64,000 nt of DNA from Pseudomonas libanensis (GTDB lineage: Bacteria > Pseudomonadota > Gammaproteobacteria > Pseudomonadales > Pseudomonadaceae), in contig NZ_JYLH01000001.1 in assembly GCF_001439685.1 (NCBI RefSeq), positions 1 to 64,000 of the forward strand. Direction: 5' to 3'. Made by a program: the position numbers and the translations under genes. Of this stretch, positions 53,908 to 63,925 are shown piece after piece (the first letter of the stretch is position 1; every line of letters starts with the position of its first letter). Below the pieces are notes generated by a model. The model was not told the DNA's origin and ran no database searches. It was given only the letters and a program-made list of their open reading frames with translations.

Positions 53908-55626
53908 ATGTCCTCACTATTGCCACGGACTCGGTTTCTTGTATGTGCCTTGCTCACTTGCCTGAGCCTGAACAGCGCATCCGCCGCCCCCACGCCTGGT
54001 GACCAGGACCTGATCCGCGACCGGCAGAACCGCTTGCTTGAAGAGCAACAGCGGCGTCTGCAGGAACTCCAGGACCTGCCCGGTAAAACGCAAAAGCCCC
54101 AAGCCCCGGCAACGCCCGCCGACAGCCGCTGCTTCCCGATCAAAGACATTGAGCTCAAAGGCGCCGACAGCCTGCCGGCCTCCGACCGCGAGCGCCTGCT
54201 CAAGCCCTATATCGGCCAGTGCCTGGGCGTGTCCCAGCTCAACGAATTGCTCAAGGCCATCACCGACTACTACCTCGGCAAAGGCCGCGTCACCAGCCGC
54301 GCCTACCTGCCGCAACAAGACCTCTCCAGCGGCCACCTGCAAGTGCTGGTGGTCGAAGGCAAGCTCGAAGCCCTGCGCAGCGTCGAAGGCAGCACGGTGA
54401 CCGAGCGCGAACTGACCATGGCTTTTCCTGGCAAGGTCGGCGAAGCACTGAACCTGCGCGAGATCGAGCAACTGGTGGACCAGCTCAACCGCCTGCCGTC
54501 CAAACAGGCGCAGATGGAACTGACCCCCGGCAAGCAAGTCGGCGGCAGCGACGTTGTAGTCAAGAACACCGCGCAAAAGCCTTGGCGCGCCAGCCTGTCG
54601 CGCAATAACGACGGGCAGAAAAGCACCGGCGAACAGCAATGGGGCGCGGGCCTGGAGTGGGACAGCCCGCTGGGCCTCGGCGACCAACTGATGTTGCGTG
54701 GCGGCCACGATGCCATCAGTGACCACCAGAAAACCTCGAAGAACACCATGCTCTACTACAACGTGCCGTGGGGCTGGTGGAACTTCAGCTACACCTACAG
54801 CGAGAGCGACTACCGCACCTTTGGCATGACCGACAGCACCAAATTCAAGTTCAATGGCGACAACGAGAACCACCAGCTGCGCGCCGAGCGGGTGATCCAC
54901 CGCGACGACGTGAGCAAGACTTCGGTGAACGTCGGTCTGGCCCATCTGCGTACCAACAACTACGTGCTCGATGCGCGCACCGCATCCAGCAGCAACCGCC
55001 TCAGCGAACTGCAACTGGGCATCAACCACGGGCGGCGTATCGGCAGTGCCTTTGTCAACCTCGACCTCGGCATGCAGAACGGTATCGGCTTGTTCGACGC
55101 CCAGTCTCAGGAAGAGCGTGATTCCATCGGCCGGCGCCAGCCCAATTCGCGCTACCGCAAATACACCGCCACCGTCAGCTACCTGCAACCCTTCAGCCTG
55201 TGGGGCGAGTCGTTCAGCTTCAGCAGCCTGGCCACAGGGCAACGCAGCGAAGACCCGCTGTTCTCGCCCCAACGCATGAGCCTCGGCGGCTCCGCCTCGG
55301 TGCGCGGCTTCAAGGACCAACTGCTGACCGGCGACAGCGGCGGCTACTGGCGCAACGAAGTGCGCTGGGCGCGCCCGGTGACCCTCGACTGGATGCGCCC
55401 GGCCTTCTTCGAATACGGCGCCAGCGTCGGCTATGACCAGGGCGTGATCCGCAACGACCGTTACAACGACAACGTCCATGGCCGGGTGTCCAGCAACTCC
55501 CTGGAGCTGTTCGCCCGCGGCAAAAACGTCAGCACCAGCGTGACCTTTGCCCACTCGCTGGAAAGACCCGGTGTAGTCACCGAGCGCGAAGCGCCGATCT
55601 ACTTCCGCATGGATTTCTTCCTGTAA
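53908..55626 (+). CDS. TpsB, ShlB/FhaC/HecB-family two-partner secretion transporter
   Basis: A 572-residue Omp85-type outer-membrane transporter for the TpsA protein downstream. The ATG at 53908 gives a signal peptide (FLVCALLTCLSLNSASA). Next come an N-terminal helix rich in Gln/Arg/Glu, two POTRA domains (CFPIKDIELKGADSLPASDR, AYLPQQDLSSGHLQVLVVEG) and a 16-strand barrel. The conserved VRGF motif is at 465-468 (SASVRGFKDQLLTGDSGGYW). It ends in Phe-Leu (FRMDFFL). It is followed 31 bp later by tpsA. Confidence 0.94.
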   Translation: MSSLLPRTRFLVCALLTCLSLNSASAAPTPGDQDLIRDRQNRLLEEQQRRLQELQDLPGKTQKPQAPATPADSRCFPIKDIELKGADSLPASDRERLLKPYIGQCLGVSQLNELLKAITDYYLGKGRVTSRAYLPQQDLSSGHLQVLVVEGKLEALRSVEGSTVTERELTMAFPGKVGEALNLREIEQLVDQLNRLPSKQAQMELTPGKQVGGSDVVVKNTAQKPWRASLSRNNDGQKSTGEQQWGAGLEWDSPLGLGDQLMLRGGHDAISDHQKTSKNTMLYYNVPWGWWNFSYTYSESDYRTFGMTDSTKFKFNGDNENHQLRAERVIHRDDVSKTSVNVGLAHLRTNNYVLDARTASSSNRLSELQLGINHGRRIGSAFVNLDLGMQNGIGLFDAQSQEERDSIGRRQPNSRYRKYTATVSYLQPFSLWGESFSFSSLATGQRSEDPLFSPQRMSLGGSASVRGFKDQLLTGDSGGYWRNEVRWARPVTLDWMRPAFFEYGASVGYDQGVIRNDRYNDNVHGRVSSNSLELFARGKNVSTSVTFAHSLERPGVVTEREAPIYFRMDFFL

Positions 55627-55657
55627 TTCAACGCCGCGCTGCAACGAGAAACTGACA

Positions 55658-58600
55658 ATGGATGTTCGCCAATTTGCCTTCCTGGCCCGCCAACCTTCTG
55701 CTGCCCTGAAGCCGCGCAACTCGTTCTTCGGCCTGCCCAAGCGCGGGCTGGTGCTGATCCTGGCCAATGCGCTGTTCTGGCAGCCGCTACTGGCCCAGGC
55801 CGAAGGCATCGTGGTCAGTGCGCCGGGCACCACCGTGGGTGCGGCGGGCAATGGCGTGCCCGTGGTGAACATCGCCACGCCCAACGGCGCGGGCTTGTCC
55901 CATAACCAGTTCAAGGACTACAACGTCGGCCCCAACGGCGTGATCCTCAACAACGCCAACGGCGCTTTGGTCAACACACAGCTGGGCGGCTATATCGTTG
56001 GCAACCCCAACCTCAAGGGTGGCGCGGCCAGCGTCATCCTCAACGAAGTCAACGGCGGTAGCCGCAGCCAGTTGCGCGGCTATACCGAAGTGGCGGGGCA
56101 GTCGGTCAAGGTCATCGTAGCCAACCCGTACGGCATCACCTGCAGCGGTTGCGGCTTTATCAACACCCCCAACGTCACCCTGACCACCGGTAAACCGGTG
56201 ATCGACCAGAATGGCCAGTTGCAGCGCTACCATGTCGATGGCGGCGCCGTGACCATCGACGGTGAGGGTTTGAACGCCAGCAACGTCGAACGCTTCGACA
56301 TCATCACCCGCTCGGCCAAGATCAACGCACAGATCAATGCCCGCGAACTCAACGTGATCGCCGGGCGTAACGACGTCGATGCGCAAACCCTGAAAACCAC
56401 CCACCGCGCCGACGACGGCAGCGCCAAGCCGGAGCTGGCGATTGACTCCTCGGCCCTGGGCGGCATGTATGCCGGCGCGATCAAACTGGTAGGCACCGAA
56501 GCCGGCGTGGGCGTGAAGCTCGACGGCACCCTGGCGGCCAGTGGCGGCGATATTCAGCTCGATGCCAATGGGCGCTTGAGCATGGCGCAGACGGTGGCCA
56601 CCGGTAACGTCAAGGTCACTGCGCAAAACGTCGACCTCACCGACAAGGTCTACGCCAACGGCAACTTGCAGGTCACCAGCGCCCAAGCCTTGGTCAACCA
56701 GAAAAGCGTGGCTGCCGGCCAACGCATCGAACTCAACGCGGCCACGCTGACTAACGCCGGCATCATCGAAGCCGGCGTTGCCCCCGACAACAGCCGCAAC
56801 ACCACCGGCGATCTGGTGGTGAATGCGCAGACCGTCAACACCAGCGGCAACCTGCTGGCCAGCCGCGCACTGGCGATCACCGCCGCGCAGGCGCTGACCA
56901 ACCAGGGCGCGATCATCCAGGCCAAGACCGTCGAGGTCAGCAGCGCCAAACTGACCAACCAGGGGGCCACCGCACGCTTGTTCGGCGAACAAAGCCTGGC
57001 GATCAGCTCACCAGCCATCGTCAACCTCGGCGGCCTGATCCGCTTCGGCGAAGGCCAGGCCGCCACGCTCAACAGCGCGTCCCTGGACAACCGCCAGGGC
57101 CGTATCGAAATGGCTGGTGGCAGCCTGGTGCTGACCAGCGCCGACCTGAACAACAGCGGCGGCCAAATCATCGCCAACGACCTGACGGTCAACGCCGGCC
57201 AGCTCAATAACCAGAACGGCGTGCTGGTGGCCAAGACCGCCACCGTCAATGCCAGCGACCTCGATAACAGCCTCAAGGGCCTGATCCAGGCCGACGGCGG
57301 CGCGCTCAACCTCACCGTCACTAACGGCTTCAACAACACCCAGGGCTTCGCCCAGGCCAGTACCGACCTTAACGTCACTGCCGGCACCCTCAGCAGCAAT
57401 GCAGGCGGCGTGCTGAGCGCCGACACCGGCAAGCTGAGCCTTACCGCCGCCCAACAGCTCAACAACGCCCAGGGCCGCTTACAGGCCGGGCAGGGCAATA
57501 TCGAACTGCACGCCGCGAACCTGGATAACCAGAGCGGCGTGATCGTCGGCAAGCAACTGCTGCTCGACGTCGCCGATGGTGACATCGACAACCGCGCCGG
57601 GCGCGTAGTGGGTGACCAACTCGACGTTCGCGCCTCCGGCCTCGACAACCGCAACGCCGGCCTGCTGGCCGGTGGCGCCCAGGGCGTAAGCCTGCTGCTC
57701 AAAGGCCCGGGCCAGTTGCTCAACGCCCAGGGCCGCATCCAGAGCGAAGGCCTGCTGCAACTGCGCGGTGAGCGTTTCGACAACAGCGTCGGCATCCTGC
57801 TCGGCCAAACCGTGGATGTGACGGCGCAAAGCTTCAACAACAGCAACAAGGGCGCGCTGGTCAGCGATGGCGGCGACGTGGTGCTCAACGTCAGCGACCT
57901 GCTGACCAACGTCGGCGGCCAGATCGACGCGGGCGAACGCAGTGTATTGGTCAAGCAACTCACCACCCTCAACAACAACGGCGGCACCCTGCGCGGCAAG
58001 CGCCTGGACATCACCGCCCGGCACCTGAATAACAACGACGACGGCCAACTGCTGGCCGGCGTCGAAGGTCTGAGCTACAGCGGCCAGGATGTGAGCAACC
58101 GCAAGGGCCTGATCCTCAGCGGTGGCGCCCTCACCCAGTTGCACACCACCAGCCTGGATAACCAGGGCGGTACGGTGCAAGGCGACAGCCTGACCGTCAC
58201 CGCTGACAGCGTGAACAACGGCAGCGGCGGCCTGATGGCAAGCCTGGTCGGCAACCTGCAACTGACCGTCGAAGCCCTGGCCAACCGTGGCGGCAAACTG
58301 TTCGGCAAAGAACAAGTGACCGTCAGCGGCGCCAGCCTCGATAACAGTGCGGGTGGCCAGATCAGCGGCAACCAGCTCAACCTGACCTCACGCGCCACCC
58401 TCACCAACCAAGGTGGCCTGATCGAAGCCAACCAGGGCCTGAGCCTCAACGGCGGTAGCCTGGATAACAGCGCAAGCGGCCAACTGCGCGCCCTCGGTGG
58501 CGCCACCAGCAGCCTCAACCTCAGCGGCGCGCTGAACAACCAGAACGGCACCCTCGAATTCGGCAGCCAGGCCTTCAGCCTCGACGCGGCCAGCCTCAAC

Positions 58601-61600
58601 AACCAGGCCGGCCAGATCCAGTACGCCGGCACCGGCCTGTTCCGCCTCAACACCGCCAGCCTCATGGGCAGCCAGGGCAGCATCAATGGCATGGGCACCG
58701 CCGACTGGGCGTTCGGCAAGGTCGACGGCCTGGGCCGCGTGCAACTCAACGAAGTCCTCACCTACAAAAGCGCCCAAGGGCTGACCCTCAAGGCCGGCGA
58801 CCGCATGGCCAGCGGCAAGGGCTTGGTTCTCAACGTGGCGAGCCTGGACAACGGCGGCGAACTGCTCAGCGACGGTGACATCAGCATCACCACCGGCGAC
58901 CTGACCAACAGCGGCCGCGTCTCGGCCCTGCAAACCCTCACCGTCGCCGCCAACAACCTCAGCCAGAACGGCGGCCGCCTGGCCGCAACCAATGCCCGCC
59001 TGACCCTGGGCGGCACCCTGGACAACCTCGGTTTCCTCACCGCCCGCCAGCAGCTGGATATCGCCGCCGCGCAAATCAACAACCGTGGCACCCTCGGTGC
59101 CCAGGGCGCCGTGAACCTCACGGCAATCAACGGCATTACCAATGCCGCCGATACGCTGCTGTTCAGCGGCGGCGACATGACCTTGCGCAGCAATGGCTTC
59201 AGCAATAGCTATGGCGACGTCTACAGCAAAGGCAACTTGAGCTTCGCCGCCCGCGATGGCGGGCGTGCCGTGCTGTTCAGCAACCGTTCCGGCACCGTGG
59301 AAAGCGAAGGCTCGATCGGCATCAATGCGGGCTTTATCGAAAACGCCAAAGACGAATTCGAACTCGGGCAAACGCTGACCACCGGCAGCCTGTATTGGGT
59401 CTGTGGCCAGCATTGCGACGAGAGCGACAACTGGGAACGTGGCGAGATCACCATCTACGAGACGTACCTTGAGGCGGCGACCAAGGATTCGGTCGCGGCG
59501 CGCCTGGTGGCGGGCAAAAACATGCAGCTGCAAGGCGACAATGTGCAGAACCGCTACAGCCTGATGGCCGCCAATGGCGACCTGAGCATCACCGCCGGTG
59601 ACCTGCTCAACCAGGGCGCGGCCACGCGCACGGGCCAGCGCAAGCTTGTCATCAGCACGCCAGGGCACGTTCCCGACGATTTGTTTGAACGCATGCGATA
59701 TGTCGACGTGCCCGCGTTCAATGCGGCCACGGCGGCTGGCAATTTCGACAAGGCGCGCTTCGAAGAACTGAAAAGCCGCTCACCCAATAGCCGGCCTTTC
59801 GCCTACGCAAGTGACGTCACCACCTGGACCAACAACGGCGGCCCCGGCTACGACGCCACCCTGCAAGCGGGCGGCACGGTCAACCTCAACGTCGCCCGCA
59901 CCCTGCAAAACGGCACGCTGCACAACAACACCCTGGCCCAGTTGACCGGCACCCTCGGCGACGACCAGACCGGCATCCCCGTCGGCGGCATCAACATCAA
60001 CCTGAGCAAACACGCCAACGACCCGAGCGCCCAGGCGCCAGGCAGCGTGTTGCCCGTCGTGGGCGTGGCCCCCGGCGGCGGCTTCGTGCCCGTGGACTAC
60101 ACCGGCACCGCCTTCGCCCCGGTCGATCCCACCACCTCGCCTACCTTCCAATTGCCCAAGGGCGAGTACGGCCTGTTCGTCAAGAGCGCCGACCCCACCA
60201 GCCACTACCTGATCGAGACCAACCCCGAGTTCGCCTCCGTATCCGGCTTCCTCAGCTCCGACTACATGCTCGGCAAGCTCGGCTACACCTCCGACGACGC
60301 CTGGCGCCGCCTCGGTGACGGCCAGTACGAAACCCGCCTGATCCGCGACGCCGTACTCGCGCAGACCGGCCAACGCTTCCTCGCCGGCGGCCTCTACAGC
60401 GACGCCGACCAATTCCGCTACCTGATGGACAACGGCCTTGCCAGCAAAGACGCCCTGCGCCTGAGCCTGGGCGTGGCCCTCACCGACCAGCAAGTCGGCG
60501 CCCTGACCCACGACATCGTGTGGATGGAAAACCGCGTCATCGACGGCCAGACCGTCCTCGTGCCGGTGCTGTACCTGGCCCAGGCCGACTCGCGCAACGT
60601 GCGCGGCAACAGCCTCATCCAGGGCCGCGACCTCAACCTGGTCACCGGCGGCGACCTGATCAACGTCGGCACCCTGCGCGCCAGCAACAACCTCTCCGCC
60701 ATCAGCAGCGGCAGTATCTACACTGGCGGCTTGGTCGAAGCTGGCAACAACCTCAACCTGCTGGCCCAAGACAGCATCCGCAACGCCATGGCCGGAGAAA
60801 TTCGCGGCAAGCAAGTCAGCCTCACAGCGCTTAAAGGCGACATCACCAACGAAACCACCGCCATCCAAGTGCGTGACGGCGTCGGCATGCGCACCCTCAC
60901 CGACACCAGCGCCGGCACCATCGTCGCCCGCGAAAACCTCGCCATCGACGCCGGCCGCGACCTCACCAACCGCGGCGCACTCACTGCTGGCAACGACGTC
61001 AACCTCACCGCCGGCCGCGACCTCAACCTCATCGCCGCCAGCGACACCAGCGTCAAACACGAGACCCGCGACGGCGGCGAAAAATCCAGCATCACCACCG
61101 ACGTCAAAAACCTCGCCGCCAGCGTCACGGCCGGCGGCAACCTCAACATGCAGGCCGGGCAAGACGTCAACATCATCGGCAGCACCGCCACCGCCGGCAA
61201 AGACCTCAACATCGCCGCCGGCCGCGACCTCAACGTCGCCTCGGTCAGCGACATGCACAACGTCGAGGGCAAGGAAAAACACGGCAAAAAACGCATCAAG
61301 ACCGCGGACGACCAGACTACCCAAGTGGCAAGCGTGCTCACGGCGGGTGGGGATTTTGTCAGCCAGGCGGGGCGTGATACCACGATCGTGGCGAGCAGGA
61401 TCAGCGCAGGGAATGAGGCTTATCTTTATAGCGGGGATAAGTTGAGTTTGTTGGCTGCGCAGAACAGCACCTACAGCCTTTACGACATGAAGGAGAAGGG
61501 TGGCTGGGGCGCGAAGAAGACCAAACGTGATGAGGTGACACGCGTCACGAATGTGGGGACTGAGATCAAGACTGGTGGTGATCTGTCGCTGGTCAGTGGC

Positions 61601-63925
61601 GGTGATCAGTTGTATCAGCGGGCCAAGCTTGAGAGTGGTAAGGACCTAGCGATCACCAGTGGCGGCGCGGTGACCTTCGAGGCGGTCAAAGACCTGCACC
61701 AGGAGAGCCACGAGAAGAGCAAGGGTGACCTGGCGTGGACCAGCGCCAAGGGTAAGGGGAATACCGACGAGACGTTGCGTCAGAGTGAGTTGGTGGCGCA
61801 GGGCGAGCTGGCAATCAAGGCCGTGGACGGCTTGAAAATTGATGTAAGGCAGGTTAACCAGAACACGGTAAGCCAGACCATCGACGCGATGGTCCAGGCG
61901 GACCCAAGCCTCGCCTGGATCAAGCAAATGGAGCAGCGTGGCGATGTTGACTGGCGCGAGGTCAAAGAGCTGCACGACAGCTTCAAATACAGTAATTCCG
62001 GCCTGGGCGCCGGCGCGCAAATTGTCATAGCGATCATTGTTACCTACTTCACGATGGGGGCAGCCAGCGGCGCAATCGCCGCCGCTGGGACTGGTACCTC
62101 GATGGCTGGGGCGACGGCTGCTGCCACAGCCACATCTGCCGCAGGCTGGGCCAATGCTGCGGGCAGCGTTGTGCTTGCCGGTATGGCGAGCAATGGTGCT
62201 ATCAGCACGATCAATAACCGTGGCAATTTAGGCGCGGTGGTCAAGGACGTAACCTCCAGCGATGCGATGCGGGGCTATGTTGTCTCGGGTGTTACCGCGG
62301 GGCTGACCGCAGGGTTCTATGACGATTGGACCAGCACGCAGACAGGCACTACTACTGCGCTGCCTAACTCGGGCGCAGTGACATCTGCGAGCCCATTGAG
62401 TACCTGGCAAGGTGTTGGTCAATTTACTGCGAACCAGGTTCTGCAAAACGGCACATCGGCCATCCTGACTAAAGCGCTGGGAGGAGAAGCCAGCCTCGGG
62501 GATGCATTGCAAAGCAGCCTTGCCAATGCATTTGCTGCCTATGGTTTCAACATGATTGGTGACGTCTCCAAGAATCGGTTCGCCGACGGCGGTATCACCA
62601 AGATTGGGCTGCATGCGTTGATGGGCGGGCTGGCAGCTGAAGCCGCTGGCGGCGATTTCCGTACTGGTGCGTTGGCAGCAGGTGTGAACGAAGCCCTGGT
62701 AGACAGCCTCGCCAAACAGTACGCCAGCATGCCGGAGGATAAGAGAAAGAGCTTGCTGGTGATGAGCTCGCAGTTGATTGGTGTGCTTGCGGCGTCGGTG
62801 GACAGTGATGCTGACGGTGAGAGTTTGCAGACCGGAGCATGGGTGGCGGGCAACGCTACTCAGTACAACTGGCTATTGCATGGGGAGATAGAAGCGGCGG
62901 ACAAAGCGCGTGAAGGATGTAATGCACGTGGGGGAGATGTCGCCGGTTGTAAGCGAAGTATCACGCAAGCGATGGACAGTCTTGATAAAGCTCGAGATAT
63001 GGAGCGAGCTGATCAGATTCGTCAGGTGGATTTAGCCAACTATCAAGAAGGAATGACGCCTGGAGAGTACAAGGATGCCTTGGATTCTTATTGGAATGGA
63101 ATCGATAGAAGCGAGCTAGTCTGGACTGGCTATGAACCCGCTCACGAGTTGGGATATATCGCCGGCGAGATGGGATCTGGGTTTGTTGATAGGGCTGTAG
63201 ATTGGCCAGGTAAGGTCTATGACACGATCACTCATCTGACAGACATCCCGGCAAATCTACTTCAGGCTGGTAAGGATGGTGTCAATTGGATCAATAGCCC
63301 CATACCAGCACAGAGCCTCGAGCGGGCCGGCGACGAGCTGATTTTTGCAACCCCGGATAAGCTTGGCGGAATTGTGTTTGATGCAGCTACGGGGGCAATT
63401 ACCGCGGGCGTGGGCGGCAAGGCAGTTGAGTGGATTGGAGGGCGTTGGACTCTACGTAGTAGCGCAAATACACTGCCAAGCAAGCCTATTGAATTTTCGG
63501 GTGGTACACCGACACTAGAAGGGACTTCTTTCAGTCCAGATATCGTTAACCTCAGAAGTTCGGAGTTTTACGCTCTATATGGAGATAATCCACTAAGAGG
63601 TACAAAAACAAATCTACAAGCGCGTCAATGGTATTTGAATAAGGATTCGAAAATTCTAGATCGTGTCGATAAAAGTGCACCCTTAGAAGCTCAAGCTAAA
63701 CAAGCTTTTGATATGAGAAATGAAAATAGAGCTCAAGCTAGAGAGTTTATGTCAGATAGGGTAAGTGCAGATCGCTTGATTGGAGAGGAACCTAATATGA
63801 CATGGTCCGAAATGATCGACTACAGAAAATCCCAGGGCTTGTCAGGTGATGATATTTATAAAGCTATTTTAGACAGTTCTCAAAGAACTAGAGCGGAAGT
63901 TAATAAGCGTCTTGGAGTTGACTGA
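55658..63925 (+). CDS. TpsA, FhaB/CdiA-like filamentous hemagglutinin with C-terminal toxin-like region
   Basis: A 2755-residue exoprotein of a two-partner system. The N-terminus has an extended signal (MDVRQFAFLARQ, then LVLILANALFWQPLLAQAEG) and the TPS domain with NPYGITCSGCGF (156-167). Hundreds of residues of beta-helix repeats follow (LDNQGGTVQGDSLTVTADSV type, about 330-1300), then a second hemagglutinin repeat set (about 1640-2060), then a DUF637-like region (about 2125-2400, TYFTMGAASGAIAAAGTG). VENN is absent; ATQYNWLLH occupies the equivalent place. From about 2600 the base composition turns AT-rich (RQWYLNKDSKILDRVDKSAP to the end), as in replaceable CdiA-CT/polymorphic toxin tips. 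The toxin family is not recognised. Contact-dependent inhibition is likely but inferred. Confidence 0.9.
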   Translation: MDVRQFAFLARQPSAALKPRNSFFGLPKRGLVLILANALFWQPLLAQAEGIVVSAPGTTVGAAGNGVPVVNIATPNGAGLSHNQFKDYNVGPNGVILNNANGALVNTQLGGYIVGNPNLKGGAASVILNEVNGGSRSQLRGYTEVAGQSVKVIVANPYGITCSGCGFINTPNVTLTTGKPVIDQNGQLQRYHVDGGAVTIDGEGLNASNVERFDIITRSAKINAQINARELNVIAGRNDVDAQTLKTTHRADDGSAKPELAIDSSALGGMYAGAIKLVGTEAGVGVKLDGTLAASGGDIQLDANGRLSMAQTVATGNVKVTAQNVDLTDKVYANGNLQVTSAQALVNQKSVAAGQRIELNAATLTNAGIIEAGVAPDNSRNTTGDLVVNAQTVNTSGNLLASRALAITAAQALTNQGAIIQAKTVEVSSAKLTNQGATARLFGEQSLAISSPAIVNLGGLIRFGEGQAATLNSASLDNRQGRIEMAGGSLVLTSADLNNSGGQIIANDLTVNAGQLNNQNGVLVAKTATVNASDLDNSLKGLIQADGGALNLTVTNGFNNTQGFAQASTDLNVTAGTLSSNAGGVLSADTGKLSLTAAQQLNNAQGRLQAGQGNIELHAANLDNQSGVIVGKQLLLDVADGDIDNRAGRVVGDQLDVRASGLDNRNAGLLAGGAQGVSLLLKGPGQLLNAQGRIQSEGLLQLRGERFDNSVGILLGQTVDVTAQSFNNSNKGALVSDGGDVVLNVSDLLTNVGGQIDAGERSVLVKQLTTLNNNGGTLRGKRLDITARHLNNNDDGQLLAGVEGLSYSGQDVSNRKGLILSGGALTQLHTTSLDNQGGTVQGDSLTVTADSVNNGSGGLMASLVGNLQLTVEALANRGGKLFGKEQVTVSGASLDNSAGGQISGNQLNLTSRATLTNQGGLIEANQGLSLNGGSLDNSASGQLRALGGATSSLNLSGALNNQNGTLEFGSQAFSLDAASLNNQAGQIQYAGTGLFRLNTASLMGSQGSINGMGTADWAFGKVDGLGRVQLNEVLTYKSAQGLTLKAGDRMASGKGLVLNVASLDNGGELLSDGDISITTGDLTNSGRVSALQTLTVAANNLSQNGGRLAATNARLTLGGTLDNLGFLTARQQLDIAAAQINNRGTLGAQGAVNLTAINGITNAADTLLFSGGDMTLRSNGFSNSYGDVYSKGNLSFAARDGGRAVLFSNRSGTVESEGSIGINAGFIENAKDEFELGQTLTTGSLYWVCGQHCDESDNWERGEITIYETYLEAATKDSVAARLVAGKNMQLQGDNVQNRYSLMAANGDLSITAGDLLNQGAATRTGQRKLVISTPGHVPDDLFERMRYVDVPAFNAATAAGNFDKARFEELKSRSPNSRPFAYASDVTTWTNNGGPGYDATLQAGGTVNLNVARTLQNGTLHNNTLAQLTGTLGDDQTGIPVGGININLSKHANDPSAQAPGSVLPVVGVAPGGGFVPVDYTGTAFAPVDPTTSPTFQLPKGEYGLFVKSADPTSHYLIETNPEFASVSGFLSSDYMLGKLGYTSDDAWRRLGDGQYETRLIRDAVLAQTGQRFLAGGLYSDADQFRYLMDNGLASKDALRLSLGVALTDQQVGALTHDIVWMENRVIDGQTVLVPVLYLAQADSRNVRGNSLIQGRDLNLVTGGDLINVGTLRASNNLSAISSGSIYTGGLVEAGNNLNLLAQDSIRNAMAGEIRGKQVSLTALKGDITNETTAIQVRDGVGMRTLTDTSAGTIVARENLAIDAGRDLTNRGALTAGNDVNLTAGRDLNLIAASDTSVKHETRDGGEKSSITTDVKNLAASVTAGGNLNMQAGQDVNIIGSTATAGKDLNIAAGRDLNVASVSDMHNVEGKEKHGKKRIKTADDQTTQVASVLTAGGDFVSQAGRDTTIVASRISAGNEAYLYSGDKLSLLAAQNSTYSLYDMKEKGGWGAKKTKRDEVTRVTNVGTEIKTGGDLSLVSGGDQLYQRAKLESGKDLAITSGGAVTFEAVKDLHQESHEKSKGDLAWTSAKGKGNTDETLRQSELVAQGELAIKAVDGLKIDVRQVNQNTVSQTIDAMVQADPSLAWIKQMEQRGDVDWREVKELHDSFKYSNSGLGAGAQIVIAIIVTYFTMGAASGAIAAAGTGTSMAGATAAATATSAAGWANAAGSVVLAGMASNGAISTINNRGNLGAVVKDVTSSDAMRGYVVSGVTAGLTAGFYDDWTSTQTGTTTALPNSGAVTSASPLSTWQGVGQFTANQVLQNGTSAILTKALGGEASLGDALQSSLANAFAAYGFNMIGDVSKNRFADGGITKIGLHALMGGLAAEAAGGDFRTGALAAGVNEALVDSLAKQYASMPEDKRKSLLVMSSQLIGVLAASVDSDADGESLQTGAWVAGNATQYNWLLHGEIEAADKAREGCNARGGDVAGCKRSITQAMDSLDKARDMERADQIRQVDLANYQEGMTPGEYKDALDSYWNGIDRSELVWTGYEPAHELGYIAGEMGSGFVDRAVDWPGKVYDTITHLTDIPANLLQAGKDGVNWINSPIPAQSLERAGDELIFATPDKLGGIVFDAATGAITAGVGGKAVEWIGGRWTLRSSANTLPSKPIEFSGGTPTLEGTSFSPDIVNLRSSEFYALYGDNPLRGTKTNLQARQWYLNKDSKILDRVDKSAPLEAQAKQAFDMRNENRAQAREFMSDRVSADRLIGEEPNMTWSEMIDYRKSQGLSGDDIYKAILDSSQRTRAEVNKRLGVD

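Noticed and set aside
53917..55914. 665-codon minus-strand open frame opposite tpsB
   Set aside because: Antisense frame crossing two real genes; no ribosome site or domain.
62850..62880. VENN pretoxin motif in the TPS protein
   Set aside because: The expected position reads GNATQYNWLLH; VENN is not present, so the CDI call rests on layout, DUF637-like region and AT-rich tip instead.
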